Positions 45,574-58,100 of a stretch of 64,000 nt of DNA are shown in pieces; the first letter of the stretch is position 1; every line of letters begins with the position of its first letter. This DNA is from Fragum whitleyi (taxonomy: Eukaryota; Mollusca; Bivalvia; Cardiida; Cardiidae). The DNA lies in the NCBI GenBank assembly GCA_948146395.1, contig OX411547.1, positions 30,236,614 to 30,300,613 on the forward strand. The letters run 5' to 3'. Made by a program: the position numbers and the translations under genes. The notes under the pieces were generated by a model. It made no database searches. It was not told where the DNA came from and saw only the letters and a program-made list of their open reading frames with translations.

Positions 45574-46920
45574 GTAATGTAGTATACAGCTAGATCATGG
45601 TAGTTTATAAAGATCATAGCAAACAAGACACTTGCTGTAACATGAGTTTAAAGTTAATTTACTATTGATTTCCATATTAGTGTATCAACCCATTATTTCA
45701 AAATAAAGCAGTTGCATGGGCACTTGTGCTAAACAAACACATCTTGTATTTACTATGTAACCGTTAGATATTATCTTCCCCCAAACCAGAGAGTCAGGTT
45801 TTATATTAATTCATTGATGCCTGTCCATTGGTCTGTCAATCTGTCAGTATTTGTGGGTATTTCCATTTATTTATCCTCTCTACCATAGCACAGGCCAATG
45901 TGAGCAACACCCCAAGAAGACAGTTGTCACAGGGGATGGTGCAAGGATACATGACGAAACTACTGATGAGGTCCGCTGTGATTCTTTAACGTTTTTAGTG
46001 TAAAGCACTGTCACAAGTGACCTGGGTTTAACATCTCATTGGAAAGACAATTAGTTTATTTGTGTGCCAGCCTTGAAATCGAACCCACATGGTCGAACTT
46101 TAGACTGGCAAACAAAATATTCCCCTCTTTAAGTGACAATGATTTTATTTTCCATAAGGGTTCCTCCTAACACAACACATCAATCAAAGGTAATACATCA
46201 AGGTCAAGGTAAATTTCTAGGTTTAACTTCTAATATTTGCCAATTTTGTTTGCATTTAAATTTTCAGCTCCACTGGCCAAAGACCAGGGAGCTATTCTCA
46301 TGGCAGTGTGTCTATAATCCGCCTTTTATCAGTGTGTATGTGCATGAACCTTTCTTTAATCATTTCCTAGACCAATGCAGGGATTTTTACAAAACCTGGG
46401 TAGGGCAGGGCTTATTTCCACTAAATTTTTTGTCATTCTCCCAAGCTATATAAAGTATTGTTTCATTTTGAAAGATCTATCAAGATAAGTCTCATCTATA
46501 TAATAAATAAAGAAATCCTGGTCAATTTTGAAAATGGGTTGAGTGGGATCAAAAATGAGGTCAAAGGGTCAAGCAATAGGAAAACCTAGTGTGCAGGCCA
46601 CATTTTTTTACTCAAATGTCTTGGAACTTGGTCTAAGACAAGTTCAAAAGTCGGATCAAAATTAGGTTACCGGGTCAAATTTTGAAATAAAACCTTTTTA
46701 GCTTTTAAGAGGCCAATTTTTTTTGCCCAAATGTCTTGAATGTAATCAGAATGATCATCTTCTTCATACTTTTGACTTGTTTGAAATTTGTTCAAGCCAG
46801 TGTGGAATTTCAAATCAGTAGTTTTGGCATTTTGCAACATATGTCAACAATGCCTCGGGTGAGTGCTTAAGGGTCTCATCAATGCCTCTGGTGAGTGCTT
46901 AAGGGCCAAAAGGCCTCTTG
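45574..46920. other. Intergenic DNA with old repeats
   Basis: A family D start (46262, tcagctccactggccaaag) leads to a body ending in aaggcctcttgtt at 46910-46922. No gene seen. Confidence 0.5.
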
Positions 46921-48964
46921 TTTAGCTCACCTGAGCACCAAGTGTTCAAGATCAACTATTGTGATTGATCAATGTCTGGGGTTTGTCTCTCTGTCTATAT
47001 GTCTGTCTATCTGACAATAATAAATAAAATCTTCTCCTCCTAAACTTTTTGGCAAAATTCAACCAAACTTCACACATATGATCCTTAGGTCGTGTATTTT
47101 CAAAATATTTCAAAGATTTAGAATCCGGGCAAAAGGGGATCATAAAAGAAGGTCAAATCTTATTTATCACAATCTTAATTCAATCATTATCAAAATTGGT
47201 CTGAATATTTATCTCAATGATATCAAGGTCATGTTCAAAATTAGGTCCTGTGGGGTTGAAAAATTAGGTCACAAGGTCAAATCTTGGAAAAAAAAATTTT
47301 TTAGCTATACAGGTAATAATTTTGCTTATTTTTTGTCAAAACTGGTTAGAATGTTTATCTAGATCATTTTTGAAAATAGATCATGCCAGGTCAAAAAGAA
47401 GGTCACTGTATCAAATATTTGCAAAAGCTTTTTTTTTTTCCAGAGGTCTCCAATTCAAAATTTGTTTGAATATTTGTTTGATTTCTAGGTCAAGTTCAAA
47501 AATAGACTAAACTTGGTCTTAAAGAAGGTCACAAGGCCAAATCTTAGAAAAATCTTAGTTTTGCTGCAAATGTCACAATTTGTGCATAATATTTATCAAA
47601 TTTTGTCTGAATGTTTATCTTGTTGATATCTCGACCATATCCTAAAGTAGGTCACTAGGTCTTGAAATCTTTGTACAGTAAAATCTTAGTCGTTCGCACG
47701 CCGGTGGTTCGTAGGTATGTGTTGGCTCGTAAACATTCTTTGGTCCCGATTTTTTTCCCTCCGAGTAATTCGCACGTTGGTGGTTCGTAGTTTGTAGCCC
47801 TTGTCTAGTCCCGAGAGTTTCCAAATAACACAAATTAATATGTTTAATTCGTAGGTGTGAATTGTGCGATCAATAGCTGTCCTAGGTGTAACAATAGACA
47901 TATACCTTGATTTTCACACCTGTTGATTGGTATTAATCGAGGTTATTGTTTGCATCAATATTTACAAGCATTGTTTGATTTGTAATTTTTGGCGGGTTTA
48001 ATCGAATAAAGGATCAATCAGTGATCTTAATTTTTGTATTTCATATGGCTTTCTCATACTGATTATGCATAAATGAATGTGCAAATCTTCAAAGACTTTA
48101 TTGTCAACATGACTTCCACACAGATTCATCGTAATGCCGAGATTTCATCGTCCACTGAATGAGAAGTCAAAGTGATTTGATCCAAAGGGAAAACACTCTG
48201 ATGTAGTTAATATTTTGTATGTAAATAATTGCCAAAATTACTCTATTTAGGATTTAAATATGGACAAAACAAAAGATGATCATTGTTCAAGAGAGATTTG
48301 TTGCGTCCTTACTCTCTACAAAATGGTCTCATTAGAACTAAATTGAAAGAATATTCCATAGAACCTTAGAATAAAGCCACAAATATAGGGTACCTTAAGA
48401 CCGTGTCCGATCTGAGCCATCAAAAGACTACCGACCGCTTGACATTGGTTGGTTCGTATTATGTTTAGTTCGTATAAATTGTCCCGGTCCCTTGAGATAC
48501 GAACCACCGAGACTTTACTGTATATGCTTAGAGTGCAACATTTTCAGTTAAAGCATTTTGTCTTATAAGTTGATACATGTATGGATAATGACTTGGGTTA
48601 TGTTCTAAAATGCATCATATTGGGTCAAAAAGACAGTTGTTCAAATCTTAAAAAGCCTTTTTTTGCTCTAAATGCAACTGTTTTAGTTCTATCTTTGTGT
48701 CAAGTAGAAAATAAGTCTTCAATTATTAGAAAAAAAGGACTAATTCCTGCTTGAGAAGCAAATATTCCAGCTTAAAAAGATAGTCATGCGCGATGGAAAA
48801 AAATGAAGATATTTTAGTCATATGGAAAAAATGTATGGAATATTAAAGAATATTGCCTCCTAAATAAGTCTCACCTGAAGTCATAGATAAGAATACATTG
48901 TGTATCTAATGATATCCATGAGGTAAAGGAGATTCAGGTGAGCGATATAGCACCATGTTGGTCC
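46921..48964 (+). mobile_element. Family G element (GCTCACCTGAG ends) with nested pogo-like insert
   Basis: Starts tttagctcacctgagcacca and reaches its inverse ttcaggtgagcgatat at 48935-48950. Inside are several units of about 125-150 bp with aaggtcacaaggtcaaatct. The stretch 47675-48522 is a separate TIR element. Confidence 0.65.
47675..48522. mobile_element. Non-autonomous pogo/Tigger-like element with TA target
   Basis: Left end TAcagtaaaatcttagtcgttcg, right end cgaaccaccgagactttactgTA: inverted repeats of about 22 bp between TA dinucleotides. CAGTAAAA-type ends and TA duplication are typical of the pogo branch of Tc1/mariner. The text ggtggttcgta recurs inside. No transposase frame is visible in its 848 bp. 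Confidence 0.7.
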
Positions 48965-49045
48965 TCATGTATTTGCAAGCCACTTCATCTTATATTTTTC
49001 AGGTGAAGGAATCTGGGAAGTTTTGGTCCACTTGTTACCCTTTTT

Positions 49046-50918
49046 TTGGCTCACCTGAGCACAACGTGCTCAAGTGAGCTATTGTGATCACCTTTTGTCC
49101 GGCGTCCGTGCGTCGTCCGTCGTCCGTTGTCCGTCGTCCGTCAACAATTTCTTTAAACGACAAGCAGCCCTACAGCCTTGAAATTTGGCATGGATGATCA
49201 GCTCATAGACCTTAATAAAAATAGCTAAAATCACATCTGTTGGGCCACCAGGTGCGGAGCACCAGGGGGGAGGGGCTAGTACTTTGGGTAAATTTTTCGT
49301 AAACTTTAACCTTCTTCTTCTTCTGAACATGAAGGCCTACAGCCTTAAAATTTTGCATGGATGATCACCTCATAGACCTTAATAAAAAAATAGCTAAAAT
49401 CTAATCTGTAGGGCCACCAGGTGCGGAGCACCAGGGGGAGGGGGTAGTACTTTGATGAAAATTTTGTAATCTTTAACCTTTTTCTTCATCTGAACCAGGA
49501 GTCCGACAGATTTGAATATTGGCATGGATGATCAGAATATGGACCATTTATAAAAATAGCTAAAATCATGACTGTAGATTCACCAGGTGCGTAGCACCAG
49601 GGGGGAGAGGGTAGTACTTTTGTGAAAATTTTGTAATCTTTAACCCTCTTCTTCTTCTGAACCCCAAGCCCTACAGACTTGAAAATTGGCATTGAGGATC
49701 AGCTCATAGACCTTAATAAAAAAAAAATTAGCTAAAATCACATCTGTTGGGCCACCAGGTGCAGAGCACCAGGGGGGAGGGGGTAGTACTTTGGGTAAAT
49801 TTTGTAATCTTTAACCTTTTCTTCATCTGAACCAGGAGTCCTACAGATTTGAATATTGGCATGGATGATCAGCATATGGACCTTTATGAAAGTAGCTAAA
49901 ATCATGACTGTAGATTCACCAGGTGCAGAGCACCAAGGGGGAGAGAGTAGTACTTTTGTGAAAATTTTGTAATCTTTAACCTACTTCTTCTGATGAACAA
50001 CAAACCCTACAGACTTTAAAATTCACATGGGGGATCAGCTCATAGACCTTAATAAAAACAGCTAAAATCACATCTGTTGGGCCACCAGGTGCGGAGCACC
50101 AGGGGGGAGGGGGTAGTACTTTGGGTAAATTTTGTAACCTTAATCTTCATCTTCTAATGAACCAGGAGCCCTACAGAATCAATATTGGCAAGGATTATAA
50201 GCATATGGATCTTAAATAAAATAGCTAAAATCATGAATTTAGGGCCACCAGATGCGAAGCATTAGGGGGCAGGGGGGTAGTACTTTGGATAAATTTTGAA
50301 ATCTTTAACCTTATTCTTCTCCTGGATCAGGAACCCTACAGACTTGAAAATTGTCGTGGGTGATCAATACATTGACATAAATACAAATAGCTAAAATCAT
50401 GACTGTAGGGTCACCAGGTGCTGAGTGTCTTGGGGAGGGGGTAGTACTTTGGATCATTTTTGAAATCTTTAAACTTCTAATGAACAAGGAGTCCTACAGA
50501 CTTGAAAATTTGTATGGATGATCAGCATATGGACATTAATTGAATTAGCTAAAATCATGACTGTAGATTCACCAGGTGCAGAGCATCTTGGGGGAGGGGG
50601 GGAGTGCTTTGTTGAAAATTTCGAATCCCTACAGCCTTTATATTTGACATGGATTGATCAACTCATTAAAGAAAACTTTAGAAGTCTCAGACTCAGCCTG
50701 TATATCTGGCATAGATTAGCTGATCACAGACCTTTTATGAAAAAAGCTTAAATAAATAATGACCAGGGGTGGGGCAGAGGGGGGGGGGGGGGAGGATTAT
50801 TTCAAATGTTATCTGATTGAATAAGTGTAAAATCTCTTTTTCTGTTGTTACATGGACATACCTAGTAATGAAGCCTTTTCTCAGGTGAGCGACCCAGGGC
50901 CAACGGTCCTCTTGTTTA
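49046..50918 (+). mobile_element. Family G element, copy 2, with a tandem array of about eight units
   Basis: Starts tggctcacctgagcacaacg, then (cgtcgtccgt)n. From 49150 to 50760 come units of about 200-230 bp carrying ccaccaggtgcggagcacca and ggggtagtactttgg. It ends tctcaggtgagcgacc and ccaacggtcctcttgttt. Alternate units are more alike than neighbours (gccaccagg against attcaccagg), so it grew by two-unit steps. Confidence 0.75.
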
Positions 50919-51289
50919 TTGAAATATCAGCATGACTATTTGATAATTTGGCTACAGAAGGGTTTGTTACAAACCCCTGTATCTGCCATTGGGTAAAGTC
51001 TCTATTACCCAGCATTAAGTACAATAGGCAAGCATATTTTTATTGGTATGTTGTTGAGTGGTCATAAATAGATATACCCCACCCTGATAACTATAAATGG
51101 TAAATATCTCAAAGTACTTAGTTAATTTGTGAATAGATATATCCATATTGGTTGTTTATATCCTTTCGTGATAAAAGATACTTTACCTATTACAAGACAA
51201 CACAATTTTAGACTGGTCTAAACATAAGATGGTGTAGAGACAACCAACAAATGTATACATTTGTGTCTACAACCCCTTTTAACATTTCA

Positions 51290-51362
51290 ATGGCTCAGTC
51301 TAACACAGTTGTAACTCTCGATATGATAACAGGCAGTTGCAACTGTTTTGCTCTGAGCAATT
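51290..51362. repeat. Palindrome family P, copy 5
   Basis: atggctcagtctaacacagt at the left and gcaactgttttgctctgagca at the right; the centre is eroded. Confidence 0.65.
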
Positions 51363-51939
51363 GATATGTCTTTCAAGTCCAAAAATTTTATGTCCTCCAT
51401 CATTATGTTTTGGACCATAGTACTGAAAAAGAAAAAAATACTACTTTACCACTATATTTTCTACCACATAGGAATGCTTCTTTTCATATTGCCCCAATTG
51501 TCATATTGATTGGGGTTCTTTTCATTTTTGTCTGACACTTTCTTCAATTCTTTTACTTACGGTTTACTTACGGTCTCCGGATCAATGGTAAGCTTTTAGC
51601 TTCTTGGGATCCTCCATTTTCTTGATTCTCGCAATTGATTCAGCCTTATCTAAAATTTCAGCAAAATAAAAACAGTAATGGTAAATTTGGAGCAGTTAAT
51701 CTAGTGTAAAATCTGTTCAATGATGAGTTTGATTGGTTTAGTATTTAGGAAAATGATATGATAACAGAGATGCAATCTTGCATTTTTTTATTTTAAATAT
51801 AGAAATTTTTGCAAATTTTTTATACTTTCATTGAGATAATTACATGCAAATTTTGCAATAAGTGGTGTACAATGAAGAAATTTCTTTCTCTTGAGCACCC
51901 AACCACACAATCAGACTTTTGATGTCCTATAAGATTAGT

Positions 51940-52205
51940 TTTGGAAAGAAAACATTGTGGAAAATGAAGAAATTGCACTCATTTTTTCTGACTATTTGTC
52001 TCTCACCAATGGGTGGATAGTTGTAGACCTCTGTGAGATAGCATCTGGAGGCTAGGAAAGGATGTGATGGTAGTACTGGTGAGATAAATACCAGGAATCC
52101 ATTGTAAGGACCTCCAGCCTCCGCATTATAACTGAAAAATTGTTGAAAGTGGTGTAAAACTCCATTCAAGTAATTTCTTCATTGTCTACCAAGTTTTGTT
52201 TCCAA
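51940..52205. mobile_element. SINE inserted in the loop of a fold-back MITE
   Basis: Outer text aaacattgtggaaaatgaag and taatttcttcattgtctacc are the two arms of a family F-like fold-back. Between them, 51978-52160 is the SINE body (tgactatttgtctctcacca to ggtgtaaaactccattc). The rest of 50919-54400 shows the palindrome at 52820-52895, the MITE at 53995-54237 and otherwise nothing. Confidence 0.6.
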
Positions 52206-52819
52206 AAAGATAAAAAGATAAATATTGTAAAGATCTCGTCAACAAAAATATGTCACCTGAGAGATTTCCAGGCATTTCACAAGTCTAAATTTTTTGTTGT
52301 CTTGGACTGGCTAAAGTTAGCTTGCATTAAACTGTGCAATTCTTGCACTTTCAGAGCTTATAATTGGTCACATACAATATGTCAAAGGGTATACTTAAAG
52401 AAATCTTGAAATCAAATTGTAATACCATCAAGCTAGGACTGAAGTGGCTGTTTGAATTATGATGGGTACCTTGAATTGTTTGGTCTTTGATAATAATCTG
52501 AAGTATCAATTTGTGAAGTAGTTTTGAAGCTATTTAACACCTTTTAATGTCCCTTGTCTTTTGACCCTCCATATCATGCTAAATTAATCCGTAAATGATG
52601 TCCCTACTTTCTCATGAGGTATAGACAAAAATCAGTCAGCACAAGTTGTACACATATGTGCAGTCTGATCTAAGTCTATATTAACCTTATGTCCCCTTCA
52701 AGCTAGAGTTGTTCATAATATAAACTAATAATCTAGAAAAAAGAAGTCTCAAATAATTTCTTCTAATGCTTTAAGCTATTTGATTTTAAATCTGACAATT
52801 ATTTAGTGTTTAAATTTTA

Positions 52820-52895
52820 CGGATTGAGCTCAAGATTTTACTAAGTGTCCATACAAAAAAGTATGGACACTTAGAACAGTCTTGCACTGAATCCT
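52820..52895. repeat. Palindrome related to family P by its edges
   Basis: Arms actaagtgtccatac and gtatggacacttag around aaaaaa; the right edge ttgcactgaatcctcg resembles the ttgcactgagccatcg edge of family P while the arm differs. Confidence 0.6.
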
Positions 52896-53994
52896 CGATT
52901 TGCAAAGATGAGCAGATTAGAAAACATTGTGAATGAAGGAAAATTTGTTAATAAAGTGCATCAATTTCAATTTTGTATAATTTTCTTAAATATTTGATTG
53001 TGTGATGAATTATATGTATGAGTATGCTAAAAGGTCCACTTTTATTGTCAGTCAATAAATGTCAAAAATTGAAAGTACTTCATAACCTAATTGAGGGTTG
53101 ACCATAATGTATCCAGTATATATATAGATATTTGAAGCATGTTTGCTGTCTATTGATTGTGTTTCTCTGCTGTGGTTAATAATCAACCCATTTGCATGCC
53201 ATTCAACTTTTTGACATTTAGGAAAATGATGAAATAGTTTGTTTGTAAACTGCATTGCCAACAATACCTTCAAACCATCAAGAGACCCCAAAATAAGACT
53301 GTCATCTTTGAATTGCCATCTAATTTCTTTTAATTTAGACCAGTCTAAAATTTTAACATAGAAAAAAAGTTAACCTTTGTGTTGTCTAGGTCAATTTATG
53401 CTTGGATCAAAAGCATTGTGAGCAAACAGTTTCCTCACCTTATAACACTTCTAACAATGTCATTTGTTTAATGTGATGAATTACTTAATATTTAGATAGG
53501 AATATCAGTATCAATACTGTGATATGTTAATGTACTTTCTTTTATCATCTATGCAATTTCATTAGTTGAATGTGATGTTGATTTTCTTGCAATGCACTGA
53601 GTAATTGAAAAAAGGTTAAGAATTTGAAGAAAAAAGAACAAAAAGATTATTGAAGAAGAACACAATTTTGAATATCTATGAATAAGCATTTGTAATCAAT
53701 GCCAATGTTTAAACACTCTTGGCATTAAATTTGTACAATCAGAAAACCACTTTGTGAATCTAACGATCAAAACCAGATTTACATAGACAGACTATTTTAA
53801 GAATTACTGGAAACCATGGGAAAAAACTTGATGATATAAGATAAAATGGCATAGGCCCATCTAGTTTTGAGCTAAAACATTCGTTGCTGCCAATGTTTCT
53901 CATTCTCATTAGCCTTTTATATAACCGAGGTCTGATACAGTTGATGGAAATTGCACATTCTGAATGGGCATTTACAGTCTGATTCAGAAAGATC

Positions 53995-54237
53995 TGGGAC
54001 CAAGGTTATAAAACTTTTCTGAGGCTCAACTGAGAATTTTGACAAATTTTAAATTCAAATAAATGTTTGAAAATAAAATATAATATTAATAAGTTGTTAT
54101 TTATAACAACTTATTCATATCCTTTGTGTTAATACATTCAAATGAGTATTAAAACAGAATAACAGCCTTAATCTTTAATTGAAATTTGAGAAAGTTGTGA
54201 ATTGAGAATGAGAAAAGTTTATAACACCGGGCCCTGA
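53995..54237. mobile_element. Fold-back MITE, pair of 22205-22475
   Basis: tgggaccaaggttataaaac and gtttataacaccgggccc at the ends; centre aagttgttatttataacaac. Confidence 0.7.
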
Positions 54238-54399
54238 ATGTTGTTATAATATTAACAGGAAAATGCATAGATGATATTCTTCTGACCTTCAAATAATACC
54301 TTTTCTTTAATGCTTTTCAGTGGTTTATCAAGAAATAACGGTAGATTATCACTTGATAAACTCTCGGCAAAAGCAGTGAAATAATCAAAAACTTATACC

Positions 54400-54735
54400 C
54401 TGCTTTTATGCATTTCATCCTATCTGACGTCATCTATGCGGGGCGAAATAAGTGACGTCACAATGAATGTTGCATAGCAATCTCGCGCAAATGACGAGCT
54501 TTACGAAAATATGTCATAGAAATTTCACATTTTGTCTCCTTTTTGCATTAAAGAAATAGAATAATCGTGTGTTTTTCGAGTAAGATCGATAAATATTTCA
54601 TTTCATGAACAACAAAATCTATATTTTCACTCGTGGCTCTGCCACTCGTGAAAATATAGCTTTTGATGTTCACTCAATGAAATATAAATCGATCTTACAC
54701 TGAAACAAACGATTATCCTCTATATAAACCTATAT
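54400..54735. mobile_element. Fold-back element, opposite copy at 59225-59520
   Basis: Contains ctatctgacgtcatctatgc, a strong inner hairpin aatctatattttcactcgtg / cactcgtgaaaatatagctt, and gatcgataaatatttcat / atgaaatataaatcgatc arms. The bases 59225-59520 read as its reverse complement. Part of the same family may explain 20880-21005. Confidence 0.65.
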
Positions 54736-55016
54736 GATATTTATAGGTTACCCTAAAATATTGTAACTACCTATATATCTATAGACACTAACAATTGTGC
54801 TGACCCTCAATATACTTTCTTTCAATGATAAAATTTACCATACAGGTTCTCAAATTTTATGAATGACCCTCATGATTCCTATTAATATTCATGTGATACC
54901 TTAAGATTAAAAGCTTGCTGGCACATGAAATTCGTTCATTTTTTACGCACCTAGAAGATCAATTGGTGTTGGAGACAGATTAAAGGTGTCGCTAGTGAGT
55001 GGCACGTCAGGAGGAA

Positions 55017-55101
55017 ATGACATCATTTGGAATTTCTCGACTGTGTCTGTTTTTCATTGTGCTTGGTGTTATGTTGTTACAACATTTTGTGTCAGCACAA
55101 G
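55017..55101 (+). CDS. Gene 2 exon 1: start codon and signal peptide
   Basis: ATG at 55017, context gaaATGa. The exon reads MTSFGISRLCLFFIVLGV and then MLLQHFVSAQ before the donor CAAG|gtaatg. It has a basic start, hydrophobic core and a small-residue cleavage site (VSA), a classic signal peptide that targets the product to the secretory pathway. Phase 1 out. Confidence 0.85.
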
Positions 55102-58100
55102 GTAATGTTTTTAGTTTCTTATTTTAGCCTGTGAGTAACATTTCCAACAATTCAAATGAGAGCAAAGCAAAGTTTCTCGCCAGCCTGTGCAGACACATGG
55201 TCTGACCAGAATCTTCACTATTGGCCTGTAGATAGATAAGGTCTTAATCCATCTTCATGCGGTCAGCATGTATTGTAATTTCATTGTGTCATTGTCAATG
55301 CTCCTCAATATTTGTACCTCGGGCATGTGTGAAATTGATAGAAATGTCACACAGAGGCTCTTTTATTTTAAGCTCAGACATTTAGGGTGATATGTTTCTG
55401 AGCATTTTGTATTGGACGACTTTAAAAGCAACTCTCCATCTTGAATGATTGTGTGATATGAAAGAAATATCCAGATAGCTCAAAAGTCTAGGTCTCAGTT
55501 TAAGGTCAAATGTTTAGAATGGATTTGTCATAGATGGATTTCAAGATAACATCAAAAGCCTACATTTTAAGAACTTCTCTAATTTGATGTGAATTTCATC
55601 TGATTGTTTAAGGGGAATTTTCCTCAGATTAACCCTTTCCTGTTTTACAAAATGTTGGACCTGTCCAAATTCAAAGGTTTTGCAGACGAAAATTTAAAGT
55701 GGATTTAATTTGAAAAATAACCATTCAGTAGGGTTGAAAATATTGTGGAAAAAGAAGAAATTGCATGTCAGAAGCAATTTCTTCTTTTTTCACAATGTTT
55801 TCTCGATCATAAAATCAAAGGCACGTAAAAAGCAGGGATTAAACAGTAAAGGGTTAAACAGAAAAGGCCCTTAAAGACACAAATTTAATGATTTCTTTTA
55901 ATCAGATAATGCATACTAAATATAAGCTCCAGGACCATGTTATGTATAGCTCCCTGGAGCGTTTATTAGTAGAAATATGGTATATTCTTTTCTTGTAATT
56001 TATCAGCCATATTGGTTTATTTAAGTGAATGTTGCCTTAAACAAGCCCACCGACCAATCAACAGACCTGAATTTTAACGGTTTTGATTGGACGTCAGACA
56101 AAGCAGTTGATGGCTGTGATTTGAGAGATGACTCAGAAAATCAAGCATGTTGTAGCTGTACTCAAGAAGATTCCTTTGGAGACAACTTCTGGTCTGTTGA
56201 TCTGGGGCAACAGTATTTGATACAAACAGTTATTGTACTTGGACGCTCAGGTAACACATTTGAATAGAGGAATGAAGAGAAGAATGAATTGAACTTTGTT
56301 CGATTCCTTTGGAACGGAATGTTCTACAACCATAAAACATACATTTTTGCCGGATATAGCCGCGATTTGAGGGCAGACAAATCTAAACAATAAAGTTTGT
56401 TAAAAGTTACAGAATCTCTAAGAGGAACTCTCCATCTATAGGTCTACAGCTAATTGGCATGTATGGGAAAATTTGTATTGAAGAGAAAAGTATGTCTGAA
56501 TGTGTATATTTCTCATCCAAGCAAGTCATATACGTATGATGTCATAATCGACGGTGCCATGCAATCACATGCAAGGTAATCCTGCAATTTCCGCATTTCG
56601 TGTCATTTTGCATTCATGGTATAGGATAGCCGTTTTTAATTTTCATGAAGGGTAAACAAATCCTTCATTTATTGAACACCAAATGCTATTTATTCTTTCG
56701 TAACTCCAACACTCGTTAAGATAAATTCTTTGTTCACTCAATTTAACATAGAGCATATATATTTCTTACACGAAAAAAAAAATATAACTAAAAAAAAAAT
56801 AAATAAATATATAAATAAATCAATCAAATAATCCATGTATGTTTTTTTTTCTTTTTTTTTTTTGTAAGATCAACAGTAATTTGGACATTTGATTCATCTT
56901 CTCTTCATTCCTCTTCTGTGAAACCCTTGAGGTGTCGCCCACCTAGTATTCTCTTAACTGCAACCCAAATAATAGCAATTAAATAATTAATTGCCACTGA
57001 CTCTGTCTCTGACTCTGACACAAATAACGAAGTCAAAGAACTAAAAAGCTTCTCTTTAAAGCAACTTCTGGTTAAGGTAGTGGACCTGTAATAGTTACGC
57101 AACATCCTGTTCATTGAAATTACCCTGTTCATTGAAATTACCTAAATTGTAAGAATCACGTGATTTATTTTCGTGGGCTTGAGATTAATTTTATTTCAAG
57201 GTAAAGGCAGGATGTTTTTTAATTTTTTTTTTTTTTTTTTTTAATTCAAAAAATTTAAAGATCTATTCTGAGGCCTATTTCAACTTAACTTGGCATGTAT
57301 GTTTCTTATGTGATCTTTATACTAATGTGTAGTAAGTTTCTTCTCATTTATCTTACATAAGTCAGGTCAGCAATTTAGAGTCAATCTGGACATCAGTATG
57401 TAAATGAACAAAAACAATTATTGTTTTTTAAAGTATTTACTTATTATAACTAATATTCGGCCTAATTTGAAAAAGCAAAAGTTAGTTTAAGTTAGGTTTT
57501 TTCCATAGAAGGGGATGACGGGCTGTTAATAGAATACTAAACATTCAATTGGTGCTGTTAGAAAATGACGAATTTTGGATGGGATGGCTAGTTTTAGAAC
57601 ATTGATGAGTGGCAACAAGAATAGATATGGTACTTGTTGTTTACAGATACACCAACACAATTAGAAAACTTTGAACTTTTCTACAAGGAAAGTTCATTCA
57701 GCCCAGAACTTCTGGTTTATAACAGCCTCGGAGTTGAGTATGGGGATGGAAATTATACGGTAGAAATAGACCCACCAGTTCCTGCGCAATTAATTGTGAT
57801 ACGAAGGCCAGGGATATTGACTTTATGTGAGATTCTTGTATTTACAGGTGAGCAAAACAAAAATAGAACCCTTTACATTCTGTGGGAAAACCTTTGCCAA
57901 ATTGCATTATCATAGAAATGCTTAAACTAATATAGAGTTGAAATCAGCATGACTAGGGTTGATATTACAATTTTTCAAAATTCAATTTCTCGTAGGATAG
58001 CAAAGGCCTAACTACATTTACGCACAATACACAATTGTGCAATACAAATGAATCCTCTTTCCAGAAATATCAATGACAAATAATCAAAACATCTTACTAC

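Noticed and set aside
46133..46453. Open frame of 106 codons in the intergenic region
   Set aside because: Covers a family D repeat start; no splice signals of a real exon and no recognisable domain.
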